64,000 bases of DNA, from the NCBI RefSeq assembly GCF_000760095.1, contig NZ_JNAR01000004.1:20356-84355 (forward strand), in the 5' to 3' direction. This stretch comes from Prochlorococcus marinus str. MIT 9401 (lineage in GTDB: Bacteria; Cyanobacteriota; Cyanobacteriia; PCC-6307; Cyanobiaceae). A program made the translations under genes and the position numbers. Below, piece after piece: positions 23,300-32,228 of this stretch (position 1 is its first letter; every line of letters starts with the position of its first letter). The notes under the pieces are model-generated. The model ran no database searches. It was not told the DNA's origin and saw only the letters and a program-made list of their open reading frames with translations.

Positions 23300-24454
23300 A
23301 TGTCATTTTTATTAAAAGCTCAAAATACCTGGGAAAATTTTGCGAAATACAAAATCAATGATTATGCAAAGTTAAGAAATTTTGATTTTGGGCCAAATAA
23401 CGAAAGTTCAGTTTCAAAATTATCGCCCTTCATCACTCATAGAATATTATCGGAATATGATCTGATCCATGATATTAAAAGTAAGTACAAAATTAAAAAT
23501 TCAACTAAATTTGTTGAAGAAATATTTTGGAGAGTTTACTGGAAAGGGTGGATGGAAAATAGACCTAAAGTTTGGAGAAATTTTATTTCAGAAAACAATC
23601 TCGATTTTGATTATGAGCTATATGAAAGTGCAACTAATGGCAATACAGAATTAGATTTTTTTAATTCTTGGGTCCATGAATTAAAGCAGTACAACTATTT
23701 GCATAATCATACAAGAATGTGGTTTGCGAGTACTTGGATATTTAATTTAGGCCTCCCATGGCAATTGGGAGCAAAGTTTTTCTTTAAATATCTTTTTGAT
23801 GGAGATGCTTCATCAAATCTCCTCAGCTGGAGATGGGTCGGAGGATTGCAAACGAAGGGAAAACAATATCTTTTTTCATCATCAAACCTCAGAAAGTTTT
23901 CAAATAATAGATTTAATGTAGAAAAAATAAGTAATCAACAAATTTTTCTTGAAGAATCTAATCAAATACCATTTGAAGATGAGATTTATAAAAATGACAT
24001 GAATCCTAAATCAGATAATCTGATTATGTTTGAAAATGATCTGCACCTTGAAACCCTTAAAAATTTACTTCCAAGCTATAAAAAAGTATTTATTATCCTT
24101 TTAAAAAATGAACAAAGACAAATTAAATTGTCTGAATCTGTTTTGAAATTTAAACAAGATTTGGTCTCTGAATTTGTAGAGCAATTTGGTAATGTTGAAC
24201 AGATTGATCCTTATTCGTTGGAAAATACTTTCAAAAATACTATCGAAATAGACATTATTTATCCTGGAGTGGGAGAAAATTATGATTTCATAACTGAGTT
24301 TAAAAATTTACACCATAAAAAGATTTTTAACCTTGTTAGAGATGAAGATTTATTTGCTTGGAAATTCGCCAAAAAAGGGTTTTTCAAATTTAAAGAAAAT
24401 ATTCCGAAAATCAATCAGAGAATATTAGAAAATTATTCAAAAAATAATTTTTAA
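23300..24454 (+). CDS. Photolyase/cryptochrome-like flavoprotein with reversed domain order
   Basis: Residues about 35-205 match the photolyase FAD-binding domain: LSPFITHRILSE, then HNHTRMWFASTWIFNLGLPW, DGDASSN (167-173) and WRWVGGLQTKGKQYL. In ordinary photolyases this domain follows a Rossmann-like antenna domain. Here the protein starts directly with it, and the part after residue 238 reads NLIMFENDLHLETLKNLL and then SYKKVFIILL, resembling the LVWFRxDLRLxDN opening of that antenna domain. The end, WKFAKKGFFKFKENIP, resembles the usual interdomain region. DNA repair or light sensing is likely but unproven. Confidence 0.82.
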   Translation: MSFLLKAQNTWENFAKYKINDYAKLRNFDFGPNNESSVSKLSPFITHRILSEYDLIHDIKSKYKIKNSTKFVEEIFWRVYWKGWMENRPKVWRNFISENNLDFDYELYESATNGNTELDFFNSWVHELKQYNYLHNHTRMWFASTWIFNLGLPWQLGAKFFFKYLFDGDASSNLLSWRWVGGLQTKGKQYLFSSSNLRKFSNNRFNVEKISNQQIFLEESNQIPFEDEIYKNDMNPKSDNLIMFENDLHLETLKNLLPSYKKVFIILLKNEQRQIKLSESVLKFKQDLVSEFVEQFGNVEQIDPYSLENTFKNTIEIDIIYPGVGENYDFITEFKNLHHKKIFNLVRDEDLFAWKFAKKGFFKFKENIPKINQRILENYSKNNF

Positions 24455-24589
24455 TTTTGTTGAATTATTAATCAGAAAGGGATACTTTTGATATTTAGGT
24501 ATAAATACTTAATTAGAGACGACTTTTGCTCTTTAATCCACGATGGATACTGTGACTAGTTATTTTTACTTAAGGATAATTTTTTTATA

Positions 24590-25141
24590 GTGCTTTCAAC
24601 AATTCTTACCAAGTCGTTTAGCAAAGATACTGCTTTATTAATTCTTAGAGTTATAACTGGAACTGTTCTTATTCATCACGGTTATGAGAAATTAGCAAAT
24701 ATTGAAAATTTTGCTGATGCTTTTGTCAGACCTTTACATCTTCCATTCCCAATATTTTTATCATACATAGCGGCATTCTCCGAAATAGGTGGTAGTTGGC
24801 TACTAATTATCGGATTAGCTACAAGATTCGGGGCTTTAGCGATTGTGGGAACAATTTCTGTCGCCATATACCATGCACTTATTACTTCAGGTTTTAATAT
24901 TTTCTTACTAGAGCTTTTACTTTTGTATTTCGCTTCAGCAACTTCTATTGCATTAACAGGGCCTGGTAATTTCTCTTTAGATGAAGTTATAATCAGAATT
25001 TTGAAATCAGAAGAAGATGAAGAAATCATTCCTTCAACTAATTCAAAAAATTCTAGGGAAGTCGAAGTTAAAGAAGAATCAAGTAAAGGTGGCTTATTTC
25101 AATTTCTGCAAGCAAACATACTCTCAGATACTTCAAGCTAA
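24590..25141 (+). CDS. DoxX family membrane protein, 183 aa
   Basis: Four membrane spans with the DoxX pattern: LILRVITGTVLIHHGYEKL in the first helix, YIAAFSEIGGSWLLIIG in the second, and LLELLLLYFASATSIALTGPG toward the end. The C-terminal 50 residues are acidic and soluble. DoxX proteins are membrane subunits of quinone-linked oxidoreductases or of unknown role. The start is GTG at 24590. Its last nine bases overlap the convergent small gene at 25133. Confidence 0.9.
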   Translation: MLSTILTKSFSKDTALLILRVITGTVLIHHGYEKLANIENFADAFVRPLHLPFPIFLSYIAAFSEIGGSWLLIIGLATRFGALAIVGTISVAIYHALITSGFNIFLLELLLLYFASATSIALTGPGNFSLDEVIIRILKSEEDEEIIPSTNSKNSREVEVKEESSKGGLFQFLQANILSDTSS

Positions 25142-25306
25142 CTTTTTAGGATAAAGGTTATTGATTAGTTCTAACCTTTTTCTATAACTGTTTCTCTTCT
25201 CAAGTTTTATCTTAATTGTTGCTTCAGAAAGACTTATAAATAGACCTATAGCAGTCACCCAAGATAAAAAAATAAAGGGGTTTTCTGGAATTTCTGAGAA
25301 ATTCAT
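25133..25306 (-). CDS. Small single-span membrane protein, 57 aa
   Basis: The minus-strand ATG is at 25304-25306 and the TGA at 25133-25135. A membrane helix at about residues 10-28 (PFIFLSWVTAIGLFISL) is followed by a basic tail of about 28 residues (IKIKLEKRNSYRKRLELI). The three-prime end overlaps the DoxX gene. No family is recognised. It lies 74 bases downstream-facing from the gene at 25381 on the other side. Confidence 0.65.
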   Translation of the reverse strand: MNFSEIPENPFIFLSWVTAIGLFISLSEATIKIKLEKRNSYRKRLELINNLYPKKLA

Positions 25307-25380
25307 ATGAATTATACTTCTTTTTTAAAACTGACTGATCACTATATGTTTTTCAACCTAAATATACAATTTAGAAATAT

Positions 25381-25932
25381 TTAAGGATTAATTTCAACTT
25401 TTTCCCACTTCTTACTCTTTTCCCAAAGATATCTTTTATGAACAGGCTGTTCTAATTTAAGAAGATCTACTGAATCGATTTCAAAATTTAGAACTGCAAA
25501 ATTTTCTGACTTGGGAACATTGGATAATATTTCATAAGTAGATTGGACTTTTGGGTTTATTTTCTCTCCAGGAGATCCCCAAAACCAAGAAGATTTTGAT
25601 TTTTCTGATAATAAATCCCAATAATTTTTGTTATCACTTAATTCATGTATTTTTCCTTTGAATCTATATTGTGATTTGGTTTTCAAAAAGAACCATAATA
25701 TTTCTGCATTAGGGTTAGATTTTAAATGCCTAATTTTTTCACTTCTTCTATCTGTAAAAATAATCATTGAACTATCTTTGTGCCATCCTCTGAAAACAAC
25801 TGTTCTTATTCTTGGCTCATTTTCTTCGCTGACTGTTGCGAGCTGTATCCATCTATTAGAGGGTGATTTGCCCTCTTTTTTTCTAGAAGATTTTAAATCT
25901 TGCCTCCAACTGGGTAAGTTGTTATCAGGCAT
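25381..25932 (-). CDS. FMN-binding pyridoxamine-phosphate-oxidase-like protein, 183 aa
   Basis: The split-barrel FMN fold is shown by WIQLATVSEENEPRIRTVVF, IIFTDRRSEKIRHLKSNP and AEILWFFLKTKSQYRFKG. The closest family is the cyanobacterial Alr4036-type pyridoxamine 5-prime-phosphate oxidase-like group. WFWGSPGEKINP in the C-terminal half is typical of it. Actual PNPOx activity is not established for this group. Its ATG lies inside the end of the preceding membrane protein, an 8-base overlap, so the two are co-transcribed. Confidence 0.9.
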   Translation of the reverse strand: MPDNNLPSWRQDLKSSRKKEGKSPSNRWIQLATVSEENEPRIRTVVFRGWHKDSSMIIFTDRRSEKIRHLKSNPNAEILWFFLKTKSQYRFKGKIHELSDNKNYWDLLSEKSKSSWFWGSPGEKINPKVQSTYEILSNVPKSENFAVLNFEIDSVDLLKLEQPVHKRYLWEKSKKWEKVEINP

Positions 25933-26542
25933 TTAATTTAGGCAATATAAGACCACTTTTCTTTTTGTATTCTTCGAATGAATCATATTTTGAGAGTGAT
26001 TTATCTTTTTTTATCATTCTTGGTAGAAAAACTATAAAGAAAAATATTGCGAGAATTACTAATGGTATGAAACTCATTGAAAGTATGGCGAATGATAGAT
26101 AAATTAGTATTTCTCCAAGATAATTTGTATTCCTTATATTTCTGAAAAATCCTTCTTTAATAAGATCTTTTTTTAATTTAAGAGAAAAATATTTTTGGGC
26201 ATCACTAGCAAAGTGTAGAAACACACCAATTATATTTATAGATACAGATGCAGCTATTACGATATTTGGAACAGATTTCTGAGACGAGATAAGAATGTAG
26301 GGAGCTACCCAGTAACTTCCAAGGAAAATAAAACCAGTAACTGAAGTTAAAAAATTGATTTTTTCTTTAAAATAAGGATCTGGGAATATCTTTTCTTTTA
26401 GAAGCCAAAGTAGTCCATAAGTACCATGCAGAGCTAGATAAACGTAAGGAGCGATCGTAAAATTATCAAAAAAAATCATAAGACCCATCACTACAAATGC
26501 AGTGAGCCCCTTATGTAGATTAATTATTTGATTAAGTTTCAT
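25925..26542 (-). CDS. Membrane methyltransferase/reductase-like protein (DUF1295/ICMT type), 205 aa
   Basis: Six membrane spans. The C-terminal block KEGFFRNIRNTNYLGEILIY is the cofactor-binding region shared by isoprenylcysteine methyltransferases, phospholipid methyltransferases and steroid-5-alpha-reductase-like proteins, followed by a PRMIKKDKSLSKYDSFEEYK tail typical of this group. Whether it transfers methyl groups or reduces a substrate cannot be decided. It overlaps the downstream FMN protein by 8 bases. Confidence 0.85.
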   Translation of the reverse strand: MKLNQIINLHKGLTAFVVMGLMIFFDNFTIAPYVYLALHGTYGLLWLLKEKIFPDPYFKEKINFLTSVTGFIFLGSYWVAPYILISSQKSVPNIVIAASVSINIIGVFLHFASDAQKYFSLKLKKDLIKEGFFRNIRNTNYLGEILIYLSFAILSMSFIPLVILAIFFFIVFLPRMIKKDKSLSKYDSFEEYKKKSGLILPKLNA

Positions 26543-26609
26543 CTTTTTTAATAATCTAAAAAATGAAATTATTTTCTGTGGATATAACCTAGTTCGTCAA
26601 AAGTTTTGA

Positions 26610-26681
26610 TGGGCGATACTGGATTCGAACCAGTGGCCACTACCGTGTCGAGGTAGTGCTCTACCACTGAGCTAATCGCCC
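26610..26681 (-). tRNA. tRNA-Val (anticodon GAC)
   Basis: The cloverleaf reads on the minus strand: acceptor GGGCGAT/ATCGCCC, D stem GCTC/GAGC, anticodon stem CTACC/GGTAG, T arm ACTGG TTCGAAT CCAGT, discriminator A, 72 bases in total. The anticodon loop is TCGACAC, so the anticodon is GAC. Position 33, nearly always T, is C here. CCA is not encoded. It stands between the genes at 25925 and 26730, which lie on the same strand. Confidence 0.95.
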
Positions 26682-26729
26682 CAATTGAGGAATTTTAATC
26701 CCCCTTATAAGAAAATAGCAGGTTGCGTT

Positions 26730-27521
26730 TCATTTTCTAAGTAATTTAACTTTCCATCGTTCTCTTTTGGTTATTTCTAAATTTAGAATTTCGATAAATC
26801 CTTTATTTTCAAGTTCTAATTTGTCGCCAATTTTTAGATTAATTGTTGGCTTATTAACTTTGCTTCCATTTAATCTGAGCATTCCATTTTCTATCCTTTC
26901 AATGATTTTGGTTCGTGATACTCTAAAACCAGCTGAAGCTATAGCATCTAATCTTGTTGAAGCTTCTACAGTATTGACAAGTTTTTTTGATCTTCCAGAA
27001 GGTATTTGTAATTCATCTATACCTACTACATTAACTTTTACTTTTACGTCTCTTAAATAAAAAATCTTTTCATCTAGATGCTTAATATTTGAATTATCAA
27101 TTATCCCTTGTGCTCCCCTATCGCCAATAGTCCATATATCTCCAACTTTTATTTGATTAACCCCATTTTCAATTAAGAGGGATCTAAAGTCGTCTTGTGT
27201 GGCATTATCAAATAAAAAATTTCCATTAATTTTTATTCCTTGAGCTGGAAAATTACTTTTTAGCGCATCCTCTTCAGGAATATTATCTCCTCTAAAGCAA
27301 GCTATCCTAGATCTTTGAGAAGAGGAGAATCCGCCATAAATAAAAAATTTGAAATCATTTAAATTTTCAAAATCTTTTAAAATCTCTTCGCAAACATAAG
27401 TTGAATTAAACCCAGTCCAATAAGTTTCCCAGTTTTTGTAGGCTAAGTTAGCAATATTTATTAATTCCCCAGTTTCTTTTTTGTAGTTTGAATTTATTAA
27501 GATCTCTTTTAAGTCAATCAT
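26730..27521 (-). CDS. Photosystem II S4-domain protein (YlmH-like), 263 aa
   Basis: The C-terminal S4 RNA-binding domain covers about residues 185-245: TRLDAIASAGFRVSRTKIIE, then GMLRLNGSKVNKP and LKIGDKLEL. The N-terminal two thirds match the YlmH-like fold (RIACFRG near residue 71, GDRGAQGII near residue 133). The cyanobacterial family is named photosystem II S4 domain protein because of its distribution and plant homologs; it most likely binds RNA or ribosomes. Its start abuts the stop of the next upstream gene with no gap, so the two form an operon. Confidence 0.92.
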   Translation of the reverse strand: MIDLKEILINSNYKKETGELINIANLAYKNWETYWTGFNSTYVCEEILKDFENLNDFKFFIYGGFSSSQRSRIACFRGDNIPEEDALKSNFPAQGIKINGNFLFDNATQDDFRSLLIENGVNQIKVGDIWTIGDRGAQGIIDNSNIKHLDEKIFYLRDVKVKVNVVGIDELQIPSGRSKKLVNTVEASTRLDAIASAGFRVSRTKIIERIENGMLRLNGSKVNKPTINLKIGDKLELENKGFIEILNLEITKRERWKVKLLRK

Positions 27522-28088
27522 TTAGCCTTCTAGAAAAATTATATCTTTTGCTTCTGATTGTTTTATCAAAGCCCATGGTAATTCTGCTCCAATTTGATTT
27601 TCAAGAAGAACAAGCCATTTACCCTCTTTATTAAAATTAATGATTGATCTTAACTCTTTATTTCTATTAATGTTGATACTTGCAGAAGAAACAATGCTTC
27701 CTAAATATCCTGAACCCATTCCTAAAAGACCTCCAATTAATGATTCCCCGATGTTATTTAAACCAAGAAAGCTGAAGGTAGATAAATTTGTCATATTAGA
27801 AAAAGCTATTCCAGCGATAAAACCAAATGGCATTAGCCATCTACTCATATCTTGTTGTCTGATCTTCCTATCAAGTTTAGGATTTAAGATTCTTATATCT
27901 TCAAAATTTTGAGATTTGAATAAGGTATTTACTTTCGCATTGAGCAATTCTTTTTCGTCTGATGATATTTTCTCAGTTATTGGTGGGATCAAAATAGCTT
28001 CAGAGAGCATTACTGATTTTTCTTTGAAAACATCAAATAGCTGGATACATTTATCAATGTCTTCAAATATCACAATACTTTTTGTCAA
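27522..28088 (-). CDS. Conserved cyanobacterial-type protein of unknown function, 188 aa
   Basis: A soluble N-terminal half (IVIFEDIDKCIQLFDVFKE) is followed by a hydrophobic glycine-rich stretch at about residues 90-145 (RWLMPFGFIAGIAFSNMT, then IGGLLGMGSGYLGSIV) that may form two membrane-embedded helices, and a soluble end. No family name is recalled. It directly abuts the photosystem II S4 gene, suggesting joint expression. Its start faces serA, 99 bases away, so the promoters are divergent. Confidence 0.85.
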   Translation of the reverse strand: MTKSIVIFEDIDKCIQLFDVFKEKSVMLSEAILIPPITEKISSDEKELLNAKVNTLFKSQNFEDIRILNPKLDRKIRQQDMSRWLMPFGFIAGIAFSNMTNLSTFSFLGLNNIGESLIGGLLGMGSGYLGSIVSSASININRNKELRSIINFNKEGKWLVLLENQIGAELPWALIKQSEAKDIIFLEG

Positions 28089-28187
28089 ATTTCAATCCTC
28101 AAATGTTTGTGTGTTATTCAAATTAATAAAATAAGATACATACACTATAGATTAAGTTAAAGTAAAAGATTAAAGAACCAATCTTAA

Positions 28188-29774
28188 ATGACAAAAGTTC
28201 TCATTACAGATCCAATTGATCAAACAGGAATCGATATTCTTTCCCAAGTTGCTCAGGTTGATCAGAAGATAGGAATCTCAGAATCTGAGTTAGCATCCAT
28301 TATTAAAGATTATGATGCTTTAATGATTCGCTCTGGTACTCAAGTGACTGAAGAGATCATTAACTCTTCAAGTAAACTGAGAATTATTGGAAGAGCAGGA
28401 GTTGGAGTTGATAATGTAGATGTTAAGGCTGCTACGCAAAAAGGGGTTCTTGTTGTTAATTCTCCTGGGGGCAACACAATAGCTGCTGCTGAACATACTA
28501 TAGCTATGATGTTGGCTTTATCTAGACATATTCCAATTGCTAATACTAGTACTTTGTCAGGTAAATGGGAAAGAAAGAAATTTGTTGGTAATGAGCTTTA
28601 TAAGAAAAAATTAGGTGTAGTAGGTTTAGGGAAAATTGGTGCTCATGTAGCGAAAGTTGCTAATGCATTAGGGATGGAAGTTTACGGATATGATCCCTTT
28701 GTATCAACTGAAAGAGCTCAACAAATACAAGTTAAACTATCTGAACTAGAGGATTTATTCAAACAATCCGATTATGTAACTTTGCATTTGCCTCGAACTC
28801 CAGAGACAGAGAATTTAGTAAATATAGAGGTGCTTAAAAGTATGAAAAGTAGCGCAAAGTTAATTAATTGTGCTCGCGGAGGTTTAATTGACGAAGAGGC
28901 ATTAGCAGAAGCTTTAAATAAATCATTGATTGCAGGCGCTGCAATAGATGTCTTTTCTAAAGAACCTTTAGAATCTAATTCACCACTTTTGAAGGTTGAA
29001 AAGAATCTTATCCTTACCCCACACTTGGGAGCATCTACTCGGGAAGCACAAGAAAATGTAGCTGTTGATGTTGCAGAACAAATAAGAGATGTCTTGCTTG
29101 GCTTATCTGCTAGAACTGCAGTAAATATTCCAGGTTTGAGCCCTGATATTATGGATAGTTTAAAACCGCATTTGCAGTTGGCTGAAACAATGGGTCTGCT
29201 TATAAGCCAACTTTCAGGTGGACAGATACAGAAACTAGAAGTAAAGCTTCAAGGGGAATTTGTTCAACATCCTTCTCAGCCATTAATAATAGCTAGTCTA
29301 AAAGGCCTTCTGAGTAAAGCTTTGGGAGATAGGATTAATTATGTGAATGCTTCGCTAGAAGCAGATTCAAGGGGTATTTCAGTAGTCGAAAATAAAGATG
29401 AGGCAAGACCTGAATTTGCTAGTGGCTCGCTTCAGTTGACTACTTATGGAGATAATGGCGACCACAGCGTAGCGGGAAGCATTTTTGCTGATGGGGAATT
29501 AAGAATTATTAGTATTGATCAATACCCAGTTAACGTGTCGCCAAGCAGATATATGTTGGTTACAAGGCACAGAGATATGCCTGGCATTATTGGCAAGCTG
29601 GGGTCTTTATTAGGTAGCAACAATGTAAATATCGCCTCTATGCAAGTTGGGCGCAAAATAGTTAGAGGGGAAGCTGTTATGGTTCTAAGTATTGATGATC
29701 CAATACCTAATAAGTTGCTTGATACCATTATTGAAGTAGAGGGAATTACCAGCGCTAATCCAGTGACTTTGTAA
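28188..29774 (+). CDS. serA: D-3-phosphoglycerate dehydrogenase
   Basis: SerA oxidises 3-phosphoglycerate as the first step of serine synthesis in the cytoplasm. The 528-residue length is the long form: catalytic and NAD domains (about 1-310), a second regulatory domain, and a C-terminal ACT domain (about 455-528, MLVTRHRDMPGIIGKLG). The cofactor loop is GVVGLGKIGAHVA; active-site blocks are NCARGGLIDEEAL and LTPHLGASTREAQ. The ACT domain normally binds serine for feedback control. It is followed 18 bases later by prmA, so the two are probably one operon. Confidence 0.97.
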   Translation: MTKVLITDPIDQTGIDILSQVAQVDQKIGISESELASIIKDYDALMIRSGTQVTEEIINSSSKLRIIGRAGVGVDNVDVKAATQKGVLVVNSPGGNTIAAAEHTIAMMLALSRHIPIANTSTLSGKWERKKFVGNELYKKKLGVVGLGKIGAHVAKVANALGMEVYGYDPFVSTERAQQIQVKLSELEDLFKQSDYVTLHLPRTPETENLVNIEVLKSMKSSAKLINCARGGLIDEEALAEALNKSLIAGAAIDVFSKEPLESNSPLLKVEKNLILTPHLGASTREAQENVAVDVAEQIRDVLLGLSARTAVNIPGLSPDIMDSLKPHLQLAETMGLLISQLSGGQIQKLEVKLQGEFVQHPSQPLIIASLKGLLSKALGDRINYVNASLEADSRGISVVENKDEARPEFASGSLQLTTYGDNGDHSVAGSIFADGELRIISIDQYPVNVSPSRYMLVTRHRDMPGIIGKLGSLLGSNNVNIASMQVGRKIVRGEAVMVLSIDDPIPNKLLDTIIEVEGITSANPVTL

Positions 29775-29792
29775 AAGACTGAATTTACAATA

Positions 29793-30704
29793 ATGGCAAT
29801 TAAAGATTGGTATAAACTAACTTTTGAGATAGAAAGTGATTCAGAAGAAATTATTATTTGGAAATTAAATGAGCTGGGAATATTTAGTTTTTCATTTGAA
29901 TATTTAATTAAAAATGAAAATAAAAAAGAGGTAAATATATGGCTTCCCATTAATGAATGGAGCAAGAGTTCTAGAAGTAGTTTTGAAAAAATAATTAGTG
30001 AACTTCTTGATATTAATGAATCTAAGAATCAATTTTTTCACTGGAGGATAATTAAAGAGGAGGATTGGTTGACAAGCTGGAAGAAATATTGGGCTCCTGA
30101 ATTAGTAGGAAATTATTTTTTAATATTGCCTTGTTGGATAGATTTACATGAAAAATTTAAAGATAAAAAAGTCATAAAAATTGATCCTGGAGCAGCTTTT
30201 GGTACAGGAAGTCATCCTTCGACTTATCTATGCTTGGAAAAAATGGAGAATATTTTATTATCTGATAAAAGCGTATTAGATATTGGGAGTGGTAGCGGGA
30301 TTTTGAGTGTTGCCGCAAGATTGCTTGGTGCTAATGAGATTTGTGCAGTGGATAATGATTATCTAGCTATAAATTCAACTAACTCAAATTTTCAATTAAA
30401 TTTCGGCAATTTGAAAAACTTAAATACATATTTGGGATCTTTTAATGAGGTAATTATTAAAAATAAACTTAAACAATTTGATGTTGTTTTATGCAATATT
30501 CTTGCTGAAGTAATAAAAGAAATGATTCCAAATATTAATAAGTCCTTAAGAAACAATGGGGAAGTGATTTTCAGTGGAATTCTTAATTCACAAAAAGATG
30601 AAATTATAAAAATATTAAATCACAATAACTTGAAATTATTGGATGTATCAACTAAAAAAGATTGGGCATGCATTTCTGCTCAAAAAACCAACGATCTAAT
30701 CTAA
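29793..30704 (+). CDS. prmA: Ribosomal protein L11 methyltransferase
   Basis: PrmA trimethylates residues of ribosomal protein L11. The catalytic domain shows [15 protein letters not shown], then [15 protein letters not shown] (SAM loop), and [10 protein letters not shown] in place of the usual NIL-A motif; all are typical. The N-terminal substrate domain (about residues 1-95) is more divergent, as is usual. The length of 303 fits the family. It follows serA closely on the same strand. Confidence 0.95.
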   Translation: MAIKDWYKLTFEIESDSEEIIIWKLNELGIFSFSFEYLIKNENKKEVNIWLPINEWSKSSRSSFEKIISELLDINESKNQFFHWRIIKEEDWLTSWKKYWAPELVGNYFLILPCWIDLHEKFKDKKVIKIDPGAAFGTGSHPSTYLCLEKMENILLSDKSVLDIGSGSGILSVAARLLGANEICAVDNDYLAINSTNSNFQLNFGNLKNLNTYLGSFNEVIIKNKLKQFDVVLCNILAEVIKEMIPNINKSLRNNGEVIFSGILNSQKDEIIKILNHNNLKLLDVSTKKDWACISAQKTNDLI

Positions 30705-30838
30705 GTATAAGTTTTTCTTATAGATACTCTTTAATACATTTTATTGTGTCATTTTTTACTTCAAAAACTCACATATCGACTCAATCGATGTTAAAAATGT
30801 ATTTGATAGGTATTAATTACCAACAATTTTTTATTTAA

Positions 30839-31138
30839 ATGGCTTCTTACAAAGTTACACTCATCAGCGAAGGTGAAGGACTCAATTCTACTATTGAAGT
30901 ACCTGATGACCAGTACATCCTCGATGCGGCTGAAGAACAAGGTATTGACCTTCCTTATTCCTGTCGAGCTGGAGCATGTTCAACATGTGCAGGAAAAGTT
31001 ACTTCAGGTAGTGTTGATCAATCAGATCAGAGCTTCTTGGATGATGACCAACTAGAAGCTGGTTTTGTCCTTACATGTGTTGCTTATCCAACATCTGACG
31101 TAACAATTACTACTCATGCTGAGGAAGAATTGTATTAA
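30839..31138 (+). CDS. petF: Plant-type [2Fe-2S] ferredoxin
   Basis: The 99-residue protein has the four cluster cysteines in the standard spacing: CRAGACSTC near residues 41-49 and the fourth in LTCVAYP near residue 79. Acidic residues dominate the surface. It is the main stromal electron carrier type, taking electrons from photosystem I to FNR, desaturases and other enzymes. A clear terminator follows at 31184-31212, and it has its own upstream region of 134 bases, so it is a single-gene unit. Confidence 0.97.
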   Translation: MASYKVTLISEGEGLNSTIEVPDDQYILDAAEEQGIDLPYSCRAGACSTCAGKVTSGSVDQSDQSFLDDDQLEAGFVLTCVAYPTSDVTITTHAEEELY

Positions 31139-31183
31139 TTAGAAAAAATTAATTTTTTTAAGTTGATTATTCATTGTTTATCT

Positions 31184-31212
31184 GCCACCCTCTATAAAGG
31201 TGGCTTTTTTTT
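31184..31212 (+). terminator. Rho-independent terminator of petF
   Basis: GCCACC at 31184-31189 pairs with GGTGGC at 31199-31204 around a 9-base loop, followed by eight T residues at 31205-31212. The next gene starts only four bases later, at 31216. Confidence 0.92.
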
Positions 31213-31215
31213 GGA

Positions 31216-31584
31216 ATGAATAAATTTGAATTTTTCAAAACTGGAAGTGTTCATTCAAGTTATGGAGGTCAGTACAGTTATAAGGTAATTGGACCATGTT
31301 GCAGGCTATACGATAGAGAAGAGTTACCTTGGCCCTGTTCAAGGCTTGCCTGGAGAAGTAAGGAGCCAAGTTGGAGAAGAATTGGTTCTAGGTTCGTAGC
31401 TGATATGGCTTCAAGAAAATGCCCTTCTTACTCAGTACAGATTTTGGAGCCTGGATCAAAACCTGTTGAGACAGTTGTAACTCTTTTTTCAAAGAAATTT
31501 TCTTCTGATTTACAAGAATGGTGGTATAGCAAAAAACCAGGCTCAAAAGAGCCTGGTAATATCTTTCCCTCTGAAGTTACTTAG
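31216..31584 (+). CDS. Cyanobacterial-type protein of unknown function, 122 aa
   Basis: A soluble protein with many aromatic and basic residues and four cysteines (about residues 28, 29, 41 and 69), including the segment GPCCRLYDREELPWPCSRLA. No family name is recalled. The start ATG follows the petF terminator by four bases, so it may be reached by read-through or a promoter inside petF. Its last codons contain a hairpin that serves as terminator for the opposing gene at 31594. Confidence 0.8.
   Translation: MNKFEFFKTGSVHSSYGGQYSYKVIGPCCRLYDREELPWPCSRLAWRSKEPSWRRIGSRFVADMASRKCPSYSVQILEPGSKPVETVVTLFSKKFSSDLQEWWYSKKPGSKEPGNIFPSEVT
31531..31557 (-). terminator. Terminator of the pentapeptide gene, embedded in the opposing coding end
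   Basis: On the minus strand ACCAGGCTC pairs perfectly with GAGCCTGGT (9 bp, 4-base loop) and is followed by a run of T residues. It lies within the last codons of the plus-strand gene at 31216-31584, encoding its GSKEPG end, and 37 bases beyond the stop of the minus-strand gene at 31594. Confidence 0.85.
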
Positions 31585-31593
31585 ATTTAAATA

Positions 31594-32139
31594 CTATGCT
31601 TTTGGTTTTGGAGGCATGTAACCTTTTAAGCCTGTACATTCAAGACTATCAATTGTATTAACCCCAGTTTGTGAGTTAGTTCCACTAGCTCTTTCACATA
31701 ATGATTTTCTTTGAGAAAGATCAAGATTTGCATCAGTAAAGTCTGCCCCATCAATAATTGCTCCATCAAAAACACTTTTCATTAGCTCACCATTGGTAAG
31801 ATTTGCATCTGTAAAATCAGCATTGTCAAAGCGTGTTGCATATGCAATTAGATCCGTCATATTGGCTCCTTTAAAACTAGAGTTTTTTGCAGTTGTTACG
31901 CTCATATATGCGCCTTGAAGATTAGCCTCTCCTAAATCTTGATTAGATAAATCATATTTAACATATTCAGTATTATGAAGGTCGGCACCGTGAAGATCAT
32001 CTTTTAGTACGTCAACTGATGAAGGATCACTAGGATAGAGTGCGTTTGCAGAGATTGGATTAATAATTAAACCAATAATTAGTGGAAGAAAAATAAATAG
32101 TCTTTTACAAGACTTATGTAGTGATGAAAAAATAGAAAC
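31594..32139 (-). CDS. Secreted pentapeptide-repeat protein
   Basis: The frame is open to 32196; the ATG at 32137-32139 (MVSIFSSLHKSCKRLF) gives a normal signal peptide with a basic start, a hydrophobic core (LFIFLPLIIGLII) and a likely cut after SANA. The mature part has A(D/N)LxN/D repeats such as LHGADLHN, LGEANLQGAYM, FKGANMTDL, FDNADFTDANL and IDGADFTDANL, which build a right-handed quadrilateral beta helix. Two cysteines near the end may form a disulfide. Thylakoid-lumen pentapeptide proteins are known in plants and cyanobacteria; the role is unclear. Confidence 0.9.
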   Translation of the reverse strand, partial: VSIFSSLHKSCKRLFIFLPLIIGLIINPISANALYPSDPSSVDVLKDDLHGADLHNTEYVKYDLSNQDLGEANLQGAYMSVTTAKNSSFKGANMTDLIAYATRFDNADFTDANLTNGELMKSVFDGAIIDGADFTDANLDLSQRKSLCERASGTNSQTGVNTIDSLECTGLKGYMPPKPKA

Positions 32140-32228
32140 CATTTCGATCAACATCAATATAGAAAACCTATGACTATTATTCCATGGGTTGGTCATTTGC
32201 GACCCTTCTTCTAACGAACTGTTGCAGT

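Noticed and set aside
24471..24493. Third hairpin with GGGATAC in the loop
   Set aside because: ATCAGAA/TTTTGAT is a weak AT-rich stem, and this heptamer is expected by chance a few times in a window of this size, so it is not counted with the two strong hairpins.
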